DNA from: Dioscorea cayenensis subsp. rotundata
Taxonomy: Eukaryota > Streptophyta > Magnoliopsida > Dioscoreales > Dioscoreaceae
DNA length: 64,000 bases
NCBI RefSeq assembly: GCF_009730915.1
Contig: NC_052477.1
Coordinates: 26,492,578-26,556,577 of the forward strand
Direction: 5' to 3'
The notes under the pieces: generated by a model
Seen by the model: the letters and a program-made list of their open reading frames with translations, nothing else
Told to the model about the DNA's origin: nothing
The model's database searches: none
Program-made: the position numbers and the translations under genes
Shown here: positions 1-11,763 of the stretch, in pieces
Numbering within the stretch: the stretch's first letter is position 1
Layout of the letters: every line of letters begins with the position of its first letter

Positions 1-305
1 GGGATGTTGAGGCGTCCATATAAGCTACATTGCTTGTAGATTGTAAGTGTGACACGTGGAGGAGAGTGTGTGAGCACTAAACAATCTAGAGAGGGTAGTA
101 ATCTTTATTGCTGAGAGTGTGAGTGACAAGTGTTTGTACTCATGTATTTTCACCTTTTTTTAGTGGATTGTTTATCTCCGGGCTTGGCCCCCCAGACGTA
201 GGCGAGTAGACGCCGAACTGGTTTACCAATCTTGTGTGTCTCTTTCTTACTTGATTTGTGTGTGTTCTTCTTTGAGTGTTGTGAGTGTCCTTCTTACTTG
301 GTTTT
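1..305 (+). mobile_element. Copia-type LTR, 3' part (fragment at window edge)
   Basis: The stretch at about 170-240 reads as the end of a plant Ty1/copia LTR: a GTGGATTGTTTATCTCCGGG-like segment, then GGCCCCCAGACGTAGG, then ACGCCGAACTGGTTTACC. That order is typical of the R/U5 part of these LTRs. No primer-binding site or coding region follows, and the sequence turns AT-rich after about 305. The left end lies at or beyond the window edge. It could be a solo LTR or the 3' LTR of an element to the left. Confidence 0.5.
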
Positions 306-909
306 AATTAAGTTTATGGATACGTTGTAAATAGATTAATTTATAAAAAAAAAAATTAAAAATGATATCAAATCTCTAGAATTTTTTAAAAGTTTAATAT
401 TTTATTTCTTAGAATTATTAATGATCATCATCTATATTTATTTTATTATGTAATTTTGTTATTTAATAAAAATAAATTAAAATTTTTGTTACAATTTTGC
501 CTAGACCCCATTTTTTATTGAGCTCGTCATAGATGTAACTTTTGTTTGATATTGTTGATTCTATTTTTCAAAAAGATTAAAAGAGATAAATCACATATAA
601 GACTTGATCATATTATATATATATAATAAAAGAGTGAAAGACTAATACATTCATTGTTGAAGAAACTTTCCCATAGTTTATTGCTATTTACTGTAGACCA
701 TGTATTTTTTTTATTTTGTTATCCTTTGTGTACTCTTCATTTTTCTTTAATACATGTGGTATATCTAGTTGTTATTTAAAAATAATAATAACAATAATAA
801 GGGAATAGTTTATAAATTTTATTTATAAAACCATGAATGAAAACATAAACTACAATCTTATAGGCACATGAACTTTGAGAACTCAGTACTTTATATATTT
901 TCATCACAT
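306..909. other. AT-rich intergenic stretch
   Basis: AT-rich sequence with short poly-A/T runs and no ORF of interest. I see no gene, RNA or repeat boundary here. Confidence 0.5.
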
Positions 910-914
910 ATATG

Positions 915-1635
915 TGTTGGGTTATTTGGGCTTCCCTCCTATGTGGAAAAAGCCCAAGTCTTTGGACCAAGCCCATTAAGTGTTTTTGGCTCATAAGGAT
1001 TAAGAGGTTGTATGGAAAAACAGTGAGAGACAGAGTGAAAAAGAAAAGAAGAGAAAAGGAAGGGCACAGCACTGGGTTTTTCTGCAGGTTTTTCAGACAG
1101 TTTGGCTGAATTACATTTCTGCACGATTCTCACTTGTTCACCGTCGGATCGTGCTGAAATTTGGTGTGGAGGCTGGCAAGACATTGTTCTAAAATCTGAA
1201 CGGTCGGATTCTCGACTTGAGCTATGTAGAAGGAGATCTGAGCCTCGAACTGCAGATCAGTATTGGTGAATTCTTTCCTCTCTTTGTTCTTGAATCTCTT
1301 TCATTGTTGATGTATTTAATCTCCTGATTAGTACTCTGTTTTGTACTATATTTGGAGAGGTTTTGTACACCCAATTATCTAGTGGAGCATTTCTTGGTGG
1401 GCTTGGAGGTCCTGTGGTTTTTACCCTTGATTTGATGGGGTTTTCCACGTTAAGATTGGGTGTTCATTGTTGTGTATGGCTGTTCTGATTTCTTGCTTAT
1501 TCTCACTACAAATTGCTGCAGTTACAGCTTATATCAGAGTATTCCTTACAAGTTGATATAGATCCGAATTTATTGGCCTGCTGCTGTTCCATTCTGTTTT
1601 CAATCAGGTGACATTTGGTTGATTGAAGCCCAACA
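915..1635. mobile_element. Solo LTR of a Copia-like retrotransposon
   Basis: The 721-bp element starts TGTTGGG and ends CCCAACA, a perfect 7-bp terminal inverted repeat of the TG...CA type used by LTR retrotransposons. It is flanked by the 5-bp direct repeat ATATG at 910-914 and 1636-1640, the usual size of an LTR-element target-site duplication. There is no internal coding region and no second LTR. It therefore looks like a solo LTR left by recombination between the two LTRs of a full element. It lies about 30 bp downstream of the stop codon of the flavin monooxygenase gene, so it may supply or alter that gene's 3' UTR. Short ORFs inside it are not real genes. Confidence 0.85.
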
Positions 1636-1668
1636 ATATGCACATATATAATTAAGATAAAAAATTAA

Positions 1669-2889
1669 CTAATTTTTAGCATTAGAAAAAAGGTGAACAT
1701 AATCCATAGGACCATAAGGTTGAAACCATTCAGCAAAGAAACCTTTCTTCCTTCTTGGATTGCACCCCATGTCCTTGCAAAGTTGATCAATGTACCAAAT
1801 GTGAATAGTGCTAATACATGATCTCCTAAAATAATCACCACAATATCTTTTCATGAACTTGTCCCATTCCTTCACATTATCCTCCATGGTTTTAATGCTT
1901 GGCAATGTAAAACCTCCATCAAGGAAGTGAGCAAGCCATTTGGCTCTCATCTCTGATGTGAAGATGTTTGATAAGCTCTCTGAGTACCCTAGAATTGCCA
2001 ATTGTGGCACTCTAGGGTTTATGCATTCCCTACAAAATATTCACACCATTAAACCTCAACATAAATCCCGACCCTAGGTATGGGCTACTAACGCGTATGC
2101 CTATGCCCCTGATTTGTTAGGTCTAATTCATGATTAAAAAAAAAAAAAAAATACAATTTTCATTTATTATTAATGTTGTCAATATAAAAAATTTTAACTT
2201 TTAAATATAAAGCATTGATTTATCTTATAAATTTATGATTTATATTTATTTTATTTTATTATATATTTTGTTCTTTAATAAAAATTATTTAAATTTTTTT
2301 ATAATTTTGCTTAGAGTCCCATTTGCACTAAGACAGACTTGTCTAAATCATAAACATTAAAACCTAGCAAATTATAAACCCTAAACACTAAGTCCTAAAT
2401 CATAAACCTTAACACTAAACATTAAGACCTCAACCCCTAATTAATTAAATGTCCTCTAAAAAAATTTTCAAAAAGTAAAGAAAATTTACTGACCTATAAA
2501 GAGGGAGAGTAGAGGATGATGGTCCAACAATGACGTTTTGAATGTTGGGAGAAGTGAAGAGATATTTGAGCTTGTCATCACCTCTGAAGCCAGTGGCTAG
2601 GATGACAAGGTCACTCTCAATTGGTGAAGACTCACCATCAACCATCACACCTTTCTTGCAAAAAGCAAAAGACTTTGATTTCTTTATAACAATGCTACCT
2701 TCTTCCACTTTTTCATAGAACATTTCAGGCATCATTGCAATCAAACCAGATGTAATTCCTTGAAAGAAGCTGTGTGTTGGTACCATTCCATACTTCTTCA
2801 TGGGAACTGCCCACTTGTAGTAGCTCTCAATGAACTTTGAGAATACCCATCTCTGCATGCATACGTATGTATTTATCATCATCGTCATT

Positions 2890-2925
<36 letters not shown>

Positions 2926-5661
2926 CTGCTTTTTATTTTTAGATTGAAGTCATAAGTGATTCTTGTTCATTTTGATCGTTAAATTAACAAATATTATTTG
3001 TCTCAGTCCTTTTGTCCAATAGCATGAGCAATATAAATTCGTACACCAACTCGAAGTTATTTACTTTGACTATTGTTGGAAAGAGGGTTTCACTAAAAAA
3101 AAGTTTATTAATAGATTTAAAAATTACATTCTGAATGAAATAAAATGATGTGGAAGGGAATAATACCAAAGGTGACAGAAAAGTAGTTAAAAGACCAAGT
3201 AGAATTCCTTCGTCTGGTTTATGAAGCAATAACTCAGAAAACCTGTTTGAATAAAAGTAGCCGATAGGGATCCCCCATGCAACAAAACTTGGTACAATCC
3301 ATCTCGGAGTTCTACATATATTCGTGCAGGGATGCTCAACGCCTACAAAATAAGAACGATATCATAAAAGCAAATATAATTAACCTAATGACATAGCAAA
3401 TAAAATATAAATTTGTATATATACATATATATATCTCACCATTTGCAATGGAACACTCGTAAGTGATATCAATTGCTGATTTCAAGTAGCCAACAACAGT
3501 GACTTTCTTGCCCTTAACCAGTTGCATTGCGGCATCTTTGTTTAATTTAGAGTAATCCATAGAATGAATCACTTGGCCGCCAAATGCATCAAGTCCTTTG
3601 TTCTCAGGGAATGTTGGGATGTTTGGAGCTTCGCTAAACCGTCCGACGCACAATATCACAAAATCAAATTCATATTCCTGCATGATTCCACACTATCATT
3701 TTATTTCTATGTCACATAATACTTTTTCTTTAAACTTAAAAATCTAATCTAGCTTTTGTTTTAGTCCTTTGTTTTGAAAGCCACCAAATTGAGACAATCA
3801 AATAGGTGTGGATGAGCCACATCTTGATTACATCATCTCTCATAAATGAAAAGCTATCTTATTTGAATAGAGATACACACACTAAGAAAGTCAATCAGTC
3901 ATAAAATATTATGATATAACTTCCAGGACGGATTCAGGATTTTGTTTAGAGGGGACAAACTGATATTACATATAAAAAAATAATGGAACACAAGTGCATC
4001 AAAAGTTTTCGTCATATGAAAGTAATATATTACAATTGCTCTTTGTGGGTTTTCATAGCTTGGAAATGATGCAAGATTTTTCATTATCAATTTAGATATA
4101 AGTAATTAAACAATCATTTGTCCAAGAATCTCCCAATCAGTTGAGCAAGTGATTTTTTACAATCTTCATATTAGAAAAAACTACACAATGTGTTTTTTGC
4201 CTCAACAAGTTTTATAGAAAGATCATTGATACCTTTTAGGCTTTTAAACACAATGAGATCTTAAATAAATAATGCTAAGTCTCAAGTGGATTGCCAAGAA
4301 TAAGAAGTTCCGTTTCTAAAAACTCTAGGGATAAAATTGAGAAAAATGAATTAGTTTTTCTTTATCAAAAACCTCAAAAAAATCACAAAGACATTATAGA
4401 AGTCACAAAGAAGTAAATCTATTTTCACCTCATTGAATTGATTATTAAGTTCTTGAATTACATACTTGCAGGAGCTGAATGAGGACTTTGCGAGGATTGA
4501 AGGCTGCTCTCTAATTCACATATCCAAGCTCCAATATGGGAGAACCGAATGAGAGGAATATGATATAATTCGAAATTGAGAGATGAGAAAGGAATTAATT
4601 TTTAAAATAGATTTTTTCTATAAGCTCTTTGATAATTTTTTAATTGCTTTTATGTAGGTGTTATTTCTTAATTTTAATGGGAGTAAATTGAAAAAATAAA
4701 AAACTTTAATTATTATTTAATGAATTTTACAAAGTTAAGTGGGGGCAGTTGCCCCCACTGCTCCCACTTTAGATCCATCCCGACTAACTTCATTTGACCT
4801 TGAAGTCAAAGTACTTTTTTCTAATATGTTTGAGTTCTAAAGAGCTACATTAACAATAGATGAATTCTTTTAATCTATAAATCGTATTTACTTTTAGCTA
4901 TTCATGCTCTTTCTCTGATTGTAATTTTTTTTTTATAAAATGGGCAAAACCTAGACGCGGATAAATGAGCTCTAAATTACTCCTACATCACTCTAATGAG
5001 CTATAAAGGCAGTTTATTGACGCACACACATATACATAAAATTAGGAGGATTTTCATATATGCAAAAGTCAAAACAGATTTTTATTTGCATATATGCCCT
5101 TCAGCAACTAAAAATTTATTTGTATATTATTCAAGAAACCAGTTTAGGAAATCCAACTTTAATGAAATTACTAGGTTTTGCAAGGATAAATATGCAAAAA
5201 GAAAAAGAACCCACCTCATTGCACTGTTCCTTCTCAAGTTGCACAGTAAGTCTCCACCTCCCTCTCCGGCCACCGCCGGAGAAAGCCTCGCCGTTGCCAG
5301 CCCAAAGTTCCCAGCAACCCATCTCCTCCTCATCAACTCCGGCCAACTCCATTCCCAACACCTTGGCACCAAACAGGATATAACGAAGGAGATCAAAGTG
5401 CCGCGAGTATGATTCCAAGTACTCCATGACTTGTACGTGAGAAGGGAACATCTCCGTTACCGTCTCCGGCCACGGGAAGTCGGAAAACTGGTACGCCAGT
5501 CTCGGAGACTGGAGCTTAGTTGAGCTCAGTGTTTGAGCCCAGACGCCGCCGACGCATGAGCCGGCTTCAAAGACGATAGGCTTGAAGCCCTTTTCAACTA
5601 AGTTCTTGCATGTAACTAAGCCACTTATCCCTGCTCCAACTATTGCCACCTTCTTCTCCAT
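1669..5661 (-). CDS. Flavin-containing monooxygenase (plant FMO1-like), 5 exons
   Basis: Exons on the minus strand are 5661-5215, 3677-3440, 3342-3167, 2852-2494 and 2029-1669, all with GT-AG introns. They join in frame to 526 codons plus stop, the usual length for plant FMO1-like proteins (about 520-530). The FAD-binding GAGISG is at residues 9-14. The FMO signature FGGxxxHxxDY is at 181-191, an NADPH-site-like VGYLKSA at 211-217 and the ATGF motif at 373-376. Members oxygenate nucleophilic N or S atoms using FAD, NADPH and O2; the substrate cannot be told from sequence. The start is the first Met before the FAD motif. Intron 1 (1.5 kb) carries a hAT-like insertion, and intron 3 carries an AT microsatellite. 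No frameshift was found, so the gene looks intact. Confidence 0.9.
2892..2921. repeat. (TA)15 microsatellite
   Basis: An uninterrupted TA run of about 30 bp inside intron 3 of the FMO gene. Confidence 0.9.
3917..4791. mobile_element. Non-autonomous hAT-like element in FMO intron 1
   Basis: The 7-bp direct repeat TAACTTC at 3917-3923 and 4785-4791 flanks an 861-bp segment. The segment starts CAGGACGGATTC and ends GATCCATCCCGAC. The ends are imperfect inverted repeats of each other (GGACGGAT against ATCCATCC). The eighth flanking base differs (A against C), so this may be a decayed 8-bp hAT target-site duplication. A GGGGGCAGTTGCCCCC palindrome lies near the right end. There is no transposase ORF. 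The class call is an inference from the ends and duplication length. Confidence 0.6.
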
Positions 5662-6364
5662 TTTTTCTCTCTTCTTTTTTGGACCAAAACAAAAAAGAAA
5701 AAGAACTTCCTTTTTTGGGTCTGGATCTCTTGTTCTTGTGAAATGGATTTGAGGGTTAGACAGAGAAGATGGTGTACTTGTTTATTTAATGAGATGGGGA
5801 GCTTGTGTCATTGGTTGGTACTTGGTGGTGTTCAATGGCATGGGCTTCTATAAAACGTAAAGAAATCACTCTAAAAAAAAATATGACTTTTAAACAATAT
5901 ATGGACTTGCTGTATTTGTTGATGAATTATTTATTGTAACATACACGTCTTGTTTTGATTTGGTTTTAAAAAAAATAAGTCAAATGTAGTCTTTGCCGTG
6001 AAACGTGGATCTCATTGACTTATGACTTGAAGTTTATATATTTATCCATACATTATATAAACACTGATGTAAGCACTGACACCAGCTTCATCCAACTCTT
6101 TTCCCGGAAGATTATCTGTAGTGGTTTCACGGTGAGATTGTGGCTGGGGTTTAAAGAAGATAAGGAAGAACGAGATGAGGACTAGGTTAGAGAAGGAAAG
6201 AGAGAGAGAGAGAGAGGGATGAGGAAAAAGGAAAAAGTATTCTGTCATTTCTTTGCATTCATTGGTTCTCTATGTCATGTTGTAACGAGACTTCCTGGCA
6301 TATGTTCCCCACTCACAGTGTGGCAACTCACCAGCACAATGATCCCCTCTTTTACCACCACGAA
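5662..6364. other. 5' flank of the FMO gene, up to the gap
   Basis: It contains a T-rich leader just upstream of the FMO start, AT-rich sequence, and a (GA)n run near 6200-6216. ORFs that begin here and run into the N tract are artefacts. No other gene was seen. Confidence 0.5.
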
Positions 6365-7364
6365 NNNNNNNNNNNNNNNNNNNNNNNNNNNNNNNNNNNN
6401 NNNNNNNNNNNNNNNNNNNNNNNNNNNNNNNNNNNNNNNNNNNNNNNNNNNNNNNNNNNNNNNNNNNNNNNNNNNNNNNNNNNNNNNNNNNNNNNNNNNN
6501 NNNNNNNNNNNNNNNNNNNNNNNNNNNNNNNNNNNNNNNNNNNNNNNNNNNNNNNNNNNNNNNNNNNNNNNNNNNNNNNNNNNNNNNNNNNNNNNNNNNN
6601 NNNNNNNNNNNNNNNNNNNNNNNNNNNNNNNNNNNNNNNNNNNNNNNNNNNNNNNNNNNNNNNNNNNNNNNNNNNNNNNNNNNNNNNNNNNNNNNNNNNN
6701 NNNNNNNNNNNNNNNNNNNNNNNNNNNNNNNNNNNNNNNNNNNNNNNNNNNNNNNNNNNNNNNNNNNNNNNNNNNNNNNNNNNNNNNNNNNNNNNNNNNN
6801 NNNNNNNNNNNNNNNNNNNNNNNNNNNNNNNNNNNNNNNNNNNNNNNNNNNNNNNNNNNNNNNNNNNNNNNNNNNNNNNNNNNNNNNNNNNNNNNNNNNN
6901 NNNNNNNNNNNNNNNNNNNNNNNNNNNNNNNNNNNNNNNNNNNNNNNNNNNNNNNNNNNNNNNNNNNNNNNNNNNNNNNNNNNNNNNNNNNNNNNNNNNN
7001 NNNNNNNNNNNNNNNNNNNNNNNNNNNNNNNNNNNNNNNNNNNNNNNNNNNNNNNNNNNNNNNNNNNNNNNNNNNNNNNNNNNNNNNNNNNNNNNNNNNN
7101 NNNNNNNNNNNNNNNNNNNNNNNNNNNNNNNNNNNNNNNNNNNNNNNNNNNNNNNNNNNNNNNNNNNNNNNNNNNNNNNNNNNNNNNNNNNNNNNNNNNN
7201 NNNNNNNNNNNNNNNNNNNNNNNNNNNNNNNNNNNNNNNNNNNNNNNNNNNNNNNNNNNNNNNNNNNNNNNNNNNNNNNNNNNNNNNNNNNNNNNNNNNN
7301 NNNNNNNNNNNNNNNNNNNNNNNNNNNNNNNNNNNNNNNNNNNNNNNNNNNNNNNNNNNNNNNN
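6365..7364. other. Assembly gap of exactly 1000 N
   Basis: A run of 1000 N. The round number suggests a placeholder of unknown true length. Confidence 0.98.
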
Positions 7365-9172
7365 ATTAGCTTTTGCTAAAGACTTCTTGGCTTATTGGTA
7401 GGGGTACCTATGTCTTTGTCGGAAAGTAGTTTTTGAAACACTAACTCAGTGCAAAAGTGAGGGCATATATGTGTTTAGATATTCACTTCACATTTATATA
7501 TATCCCCTAACACACGACTCTGTCCATATTTCATATAATGCATTAACTTAACTATATCATTTTGAATCATGGCCCCTGAGCTCATTAGTGCCTAAGTGAG
7601 TCTCATTTGTAATAAATAAACAAATAAATTTCTACCATGCAAATTAAATTATAATGAATTAAATATAATTTTTTTAAAAATATAATAAATTTATTTTTAG
7701 GTATATCCAAGGTTAGAAAGCAAAATCATTCAACATCATACATTACATATTCAAAACATATTTCTAATTTCAATTTTAATACTTTTTTATTAAAAAGTGA
7801 CGAGCTCAGCTCAAAAGATATTGAGATTCAACTTATGTGTTCTCACTTAGTATTGAGTTTGGATTACAAATCCATACTTAAAATAAAAATAAAATAAAAT
7901 AAAAACTCTAGTAACCACTCATCGAGTGTGTTTCAAAACAGGGACATTGAGTTGATGCTTTGTCTGTGCGAACGAAATCACTGATGAATGAGATAGTGAA
8001 TGAAAAATAAAAGTGAATGGATAAAGAAAGCGAGAAAACCGTGTTCTGGGCAAGAGTATGTAGAGAGAATTCATCGAATGGAAAAGTAAAAGAGAAAAAT
8101 TTGTGGTAAAAAGACTTTTTATACCCTTTAATACAAGTTAATAAGGAAAAATATTATGTTAGATAATAATTATCTTTTATAATAAACAATAATTATTTTT
8201 TAATTTTAAAATATTTTGACTATTATTATTTTTCATTTAACTAAATATTTTTACTTTTAATTATTATTTATTATTAAAAATTATCTCACTTAATTATTAT
8301 TTAAACTAGGTTATTATTTTTTTAATTATTAGTTATTATTTTTACATTAATTATTATTTATTGTTAAATTTATTTATTTAATTATTATTTGAAATAGATT
8401 ATTATATTTAATTTGTAGTTACTATTATTTCACATTAATTATTATTTATTAAATTATTATTTTATTTATTGGATATTATTATTTCACTTTAATCATTATT
8501 TATTATTAGAATTATATATTTAATTAAGTATTGAATTAAATTATTATTTTATTTATTAAATAAGAGAAAGCAAACGCCAGATTTCACCCTCAAAGAGCTG
8601 AGAGTGATGTAATCCTTCTGATGATCATATTCACCTCTTACTCCCTCACTCATTCCTTTCTCACTCCCTACGCATTTATCATCCAAATGCGATCGAATCA
8701 TCGTAATAATTCCCAATTTATGCCTTGCAACCAAACACCCTTGAGATTTTTTTCCACCAAAATTTCTAAATTTGTTGGTTAGGTAGTCATGTTTTTTTTT
8801 GTTTGCTATGCCACACTTTCAAAAACCATGCACTGCCACTTCTCATACTGGTCGTTGGCTCAGATTTCTCCCTCGTTAGATCCGCCCATAAAGTCTCAAC
8901 CAACCCTCACAATCGGTTTGGTCGTTGATACCACACCCTCTCCCATCTAAAATTCCACTTCTACCCTTCTATTCTCCTCCCTTTTGTTATCCCCAAAAAA
9001 GTTTCAATTTTGATTTTTGTTTCTAGGGTTTAGACTTTTGTTGAGATCCTTTGCTTCATCCATTTCCAAATTCCTAATACCCCTGACCTACCCTCCTTCA
9101 CTACCACTTCACCATAAATCCACATCTGATCGCCCTAACCCCTAACTACTGAGAGAGGAGAGATCCACCGCC
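7365..9172. other. Intergenic region between the gap and CBR1, with an AT-rich core
   Basis: From about 8150 to 8570 it is almost pure A/T, with many degenerate copies of TTATTATTT. The last 200 bp are CT-rich and probably form the promoter and 5' UTR of the cytochrome b5 reductase gene. No coding region was recognised. Confidence 0.5.
8150..8570. repeat. Low-complexity AT tract with TTATTATTT-like units
   Basis: Degenerate repeats of AATTATTATTTATT and close variants over about 420 bp, with almost no G or C. Confidence 0.7.
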
Positions 9173-11763
9173 ATGGAATTCTTGCAGGAAAGCCAAATCC
9201 AGGTCATCGGCATCGCTGTCGCCGTGGCTGCGATCGTCGCCGGCGCTGCCTACACTCTATCTCAGCAAGAAACCCAAAGGTTTGACTTTTAATCTGGTTT
9301 CATTGTTTTGATGTGTTTTCAGCCCCCTGTTATTGTGATTAGCAAGAATTAGCATGTTAATAGCTTGGATTTTGGTCAAAGTTGGCGGCTTTGTTCTGTT
9401 AATTATTGAGCTCATAGTTGTTGGATTCTCACGGTGTTGTTCTTTCATGACTCTATGGAATTGTTTGTATTATTTGTCAAGGTTGTTTGGACCCCTGAAA
9501 AACTTTAGGGAGTTCAAGCTTGTGGATCGGAAGCAGCTGCTTACAATGTGGCCAAGTTCCGGTTTGGCTTTACCCACACCTACTTCTGTGCTGGGTCTTC
9601 CCATTGGGCAGCATATCAGTTGCAGGTTGGGTTAGGTTGATTTTCAAGTTTATTGTTGTTTTCTTTAAATTTTGTGTGTTAGTTCTGTGGTGATAGGTGG
9701 ATTTTGTTTCGATTTGTGTAGAGGAAAGGATGCTGTTGGTGAAGAAGTGATCAAACCTTATACGCCAATTACGTTGGATTCAGATGTTGGTTACTTTGAG
9801 CTTGTAATAAAGGTATATGATGTTTATTGCAATGTGCAAGTATCACTACTTGAGATGGAGAAATATAGCTAATCATTTGTTTTCGAGCTATAACATATTC
9901 TCCAACATTGGGGTTTGTTGTTGGTGCGGGGAATATATCGGTACTTTGTTGCTGCCTTCCATTGCTGAATTCCAATATCTTCTAATGTGTAGATGTATCC
10001 TCAAGGAAGGATGTCTCATCATTTCCGCGAGCTGCGTGTTGGTGACTTCTTGTCCGTAAAGGGCCCTAAGGCAAGAAATTCTTTTTCTTCCGCTTTCAAA
10101 TCGATGATGCATGTCATGACACTTCATATTATGATGCATGGCCTATATGTGAATCAAACATACCTAACTCTTCCATTCTGTGTATAGTTTATATTTTGAA
10201 GAACTTAGATGTTGGTTGAATTGCAATCAGCAAAATAAATCAAGACAAAAATTACTCTCTGTACTAATCATCTTTTTTTTGCCCAGTTTTTCTTATGTAG
10301 ATAAACTATTTTAAGGATGCATGTACACTGGTTAGGAAAACTAGATCTCTGTTGCAGATTTGGTCTTGTGCGAGATGTTTGCAGTCCTGATTATTGGAAT
10401 GCTTTTTATAATGCCACGCAAGCTATGTGTTGTATTTCAAAGTTCAAACTGATTGCCAAGAAGAAAAGAAAAGGAAAAAACTTGAATCAATTTACAAACA
10501 CATCTTCCTAGGAACCTCTCATCTGAATAAAAATATAGGCGTTTCTAAACCCTGAATTCATAACATAACTGTCAAAAAAATACATTACTTTTAAGCATAG
10601 TTGTTTTTGTATGTTAGCACCTTTATGAAAGAACAATTTTACATAATGGTAAGTCTTGTGATTATCTCTTTCTGTTTCTTTTTACGCTCAGGGTCGATTT
10701 AAATATCAACCAGGACAAGTAAGAGCATTTGGAATGCTTGCTGGAGGGTCTGGCATTACTCCTATGTTTCAAGTAACTTCTACACGTGCTCCATCATTCA
10801 AGTGTAAAAAATCTACATAGCTGTTCTTTTGATGGTGTTATTGCGTAATACCTTCTTGTGTTGGTTGGTAGGTTGCCAGGGCTATATTGGAGAACCCAAA
10901 TGACGCTACTAAAGTTCATCTTATCTATGCAAATGTTACATATGATGATATCCTTGTGAAGGTATTTAAGTTCTGCCACCAGTTGGTCTTAGGAAAATTA
11001 GGGTCTTATGGATTGTTTATCCAGTGTTATGAACTGCTCTAAATTATTTGGCCCCTTTTTAGGAATTTTTTAAAATTTGTAGTTAGTGCATATTACCATT
11101 TTTTTCCCTGAAAGTAATAAATAAATTGTTTTTCTTACATTTAGGAAGAGCTAGATGGGCTTGCCACCAACTATCCCAATCGCTTCAAGGTGTACTATGT
11201 GCTAAATCAGGTATAGTATTCCATTACCAACATGGTCCATGCTCGAATATTTGTCTCTTGAAGCTTTTTTTTGTATGTGGATGGCATGCTTCTTACGTTA
11301 AAACATGGTTGTTGATCAAGTTCTTGCATGTATGCTATCTGATTATGATGTTTCCCTAATCACTGCACATTGTTTCCACTGTATTTACTGTTTGAGACTG
11401 GTCTAATTCTTGTTCTCATTCCAAATGAGTATGGTTGGTAAAGAATGATTAATTCTTGTTCTCTCAAAATGTTTGTTCAGCCACCTGAAAACTGGGAAGG
11501 TGGGGTTGGTTTTGTGTCAAAGGAGATGATTCAAGCTCACTGCCCAGCTCCTGCCTCTGATATTCAGGTTTGCCCAATGCCAATAATGATCACATTTTAC
11601 TATATTAATTCAAACCCTTTGTCTTAGGCATTTGAAACCTTTTGAAGTTAATATTTTGCATTAATGACAGATTCTCCGGTGCGGACCTCCTCCCATGAAC
11701 AAGGCCATGGGCGCGCACCTTGATGATCTTGGTTATTCCAAAGAGATGCAGTTCCAGTTCTAA
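9173..11763 (+). CDS. CBR1: NADH-cytochrome b5 reductase, 9 exons
   Basis: Exons are 9173-9279, 9482-9625, 9722-9812, 9993-10070, 10692-10772, 10872-10961, 11145-11210, 11481-11567 and 11671-11763, giving 278 residues, close to plant CBR1. A hydrophobic N-terminal anchor (about residues 9-28) suggests the ER membrane. The FAD-binding KPYTP is at 95-99, the NADH-site GGSGITP at 158-164, and CGPPPM at 252-257. The enzyme passes electrons from NADH to cytochrome b5, which supplies fatty-acid desaturases and hydroxylases. The start ATG has a strong context (CCGCCATGG). Oddities: in exon 2 the conserved NVAKFRF segment is present only in a different frame (9542-9565), between two opposite 1-base indels, and the conserved segment just after the exon start is also frame-scrambled. 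Intron 4 has a GC donor. Confidence 0.93.
10071..10691 (+). other. GC-AG intron (intron 4 of CBR1)
   Basis: The exon ends CCTAAG and the intron starts GCAAGA. It ends CTCAG before GGTCGATTT. No GT is available at the right phase nearby. The reading frame (VKGPK, then GRFKYQPGQ) needs exactly this junction. GC donors with the AAG|GCAAG context are the usual minor variant in plants. Confidence 0.8.

Noticed and set aside
915-1448. Short ORFs downstream of FMO
   Set aside because: They lie inside the solo LTR and are not conserved proteins.
6219-7379. Long ORFs crossing the N tract
   Set aside because: Most of the sequence is unknown bases, so the openness is meaningless.
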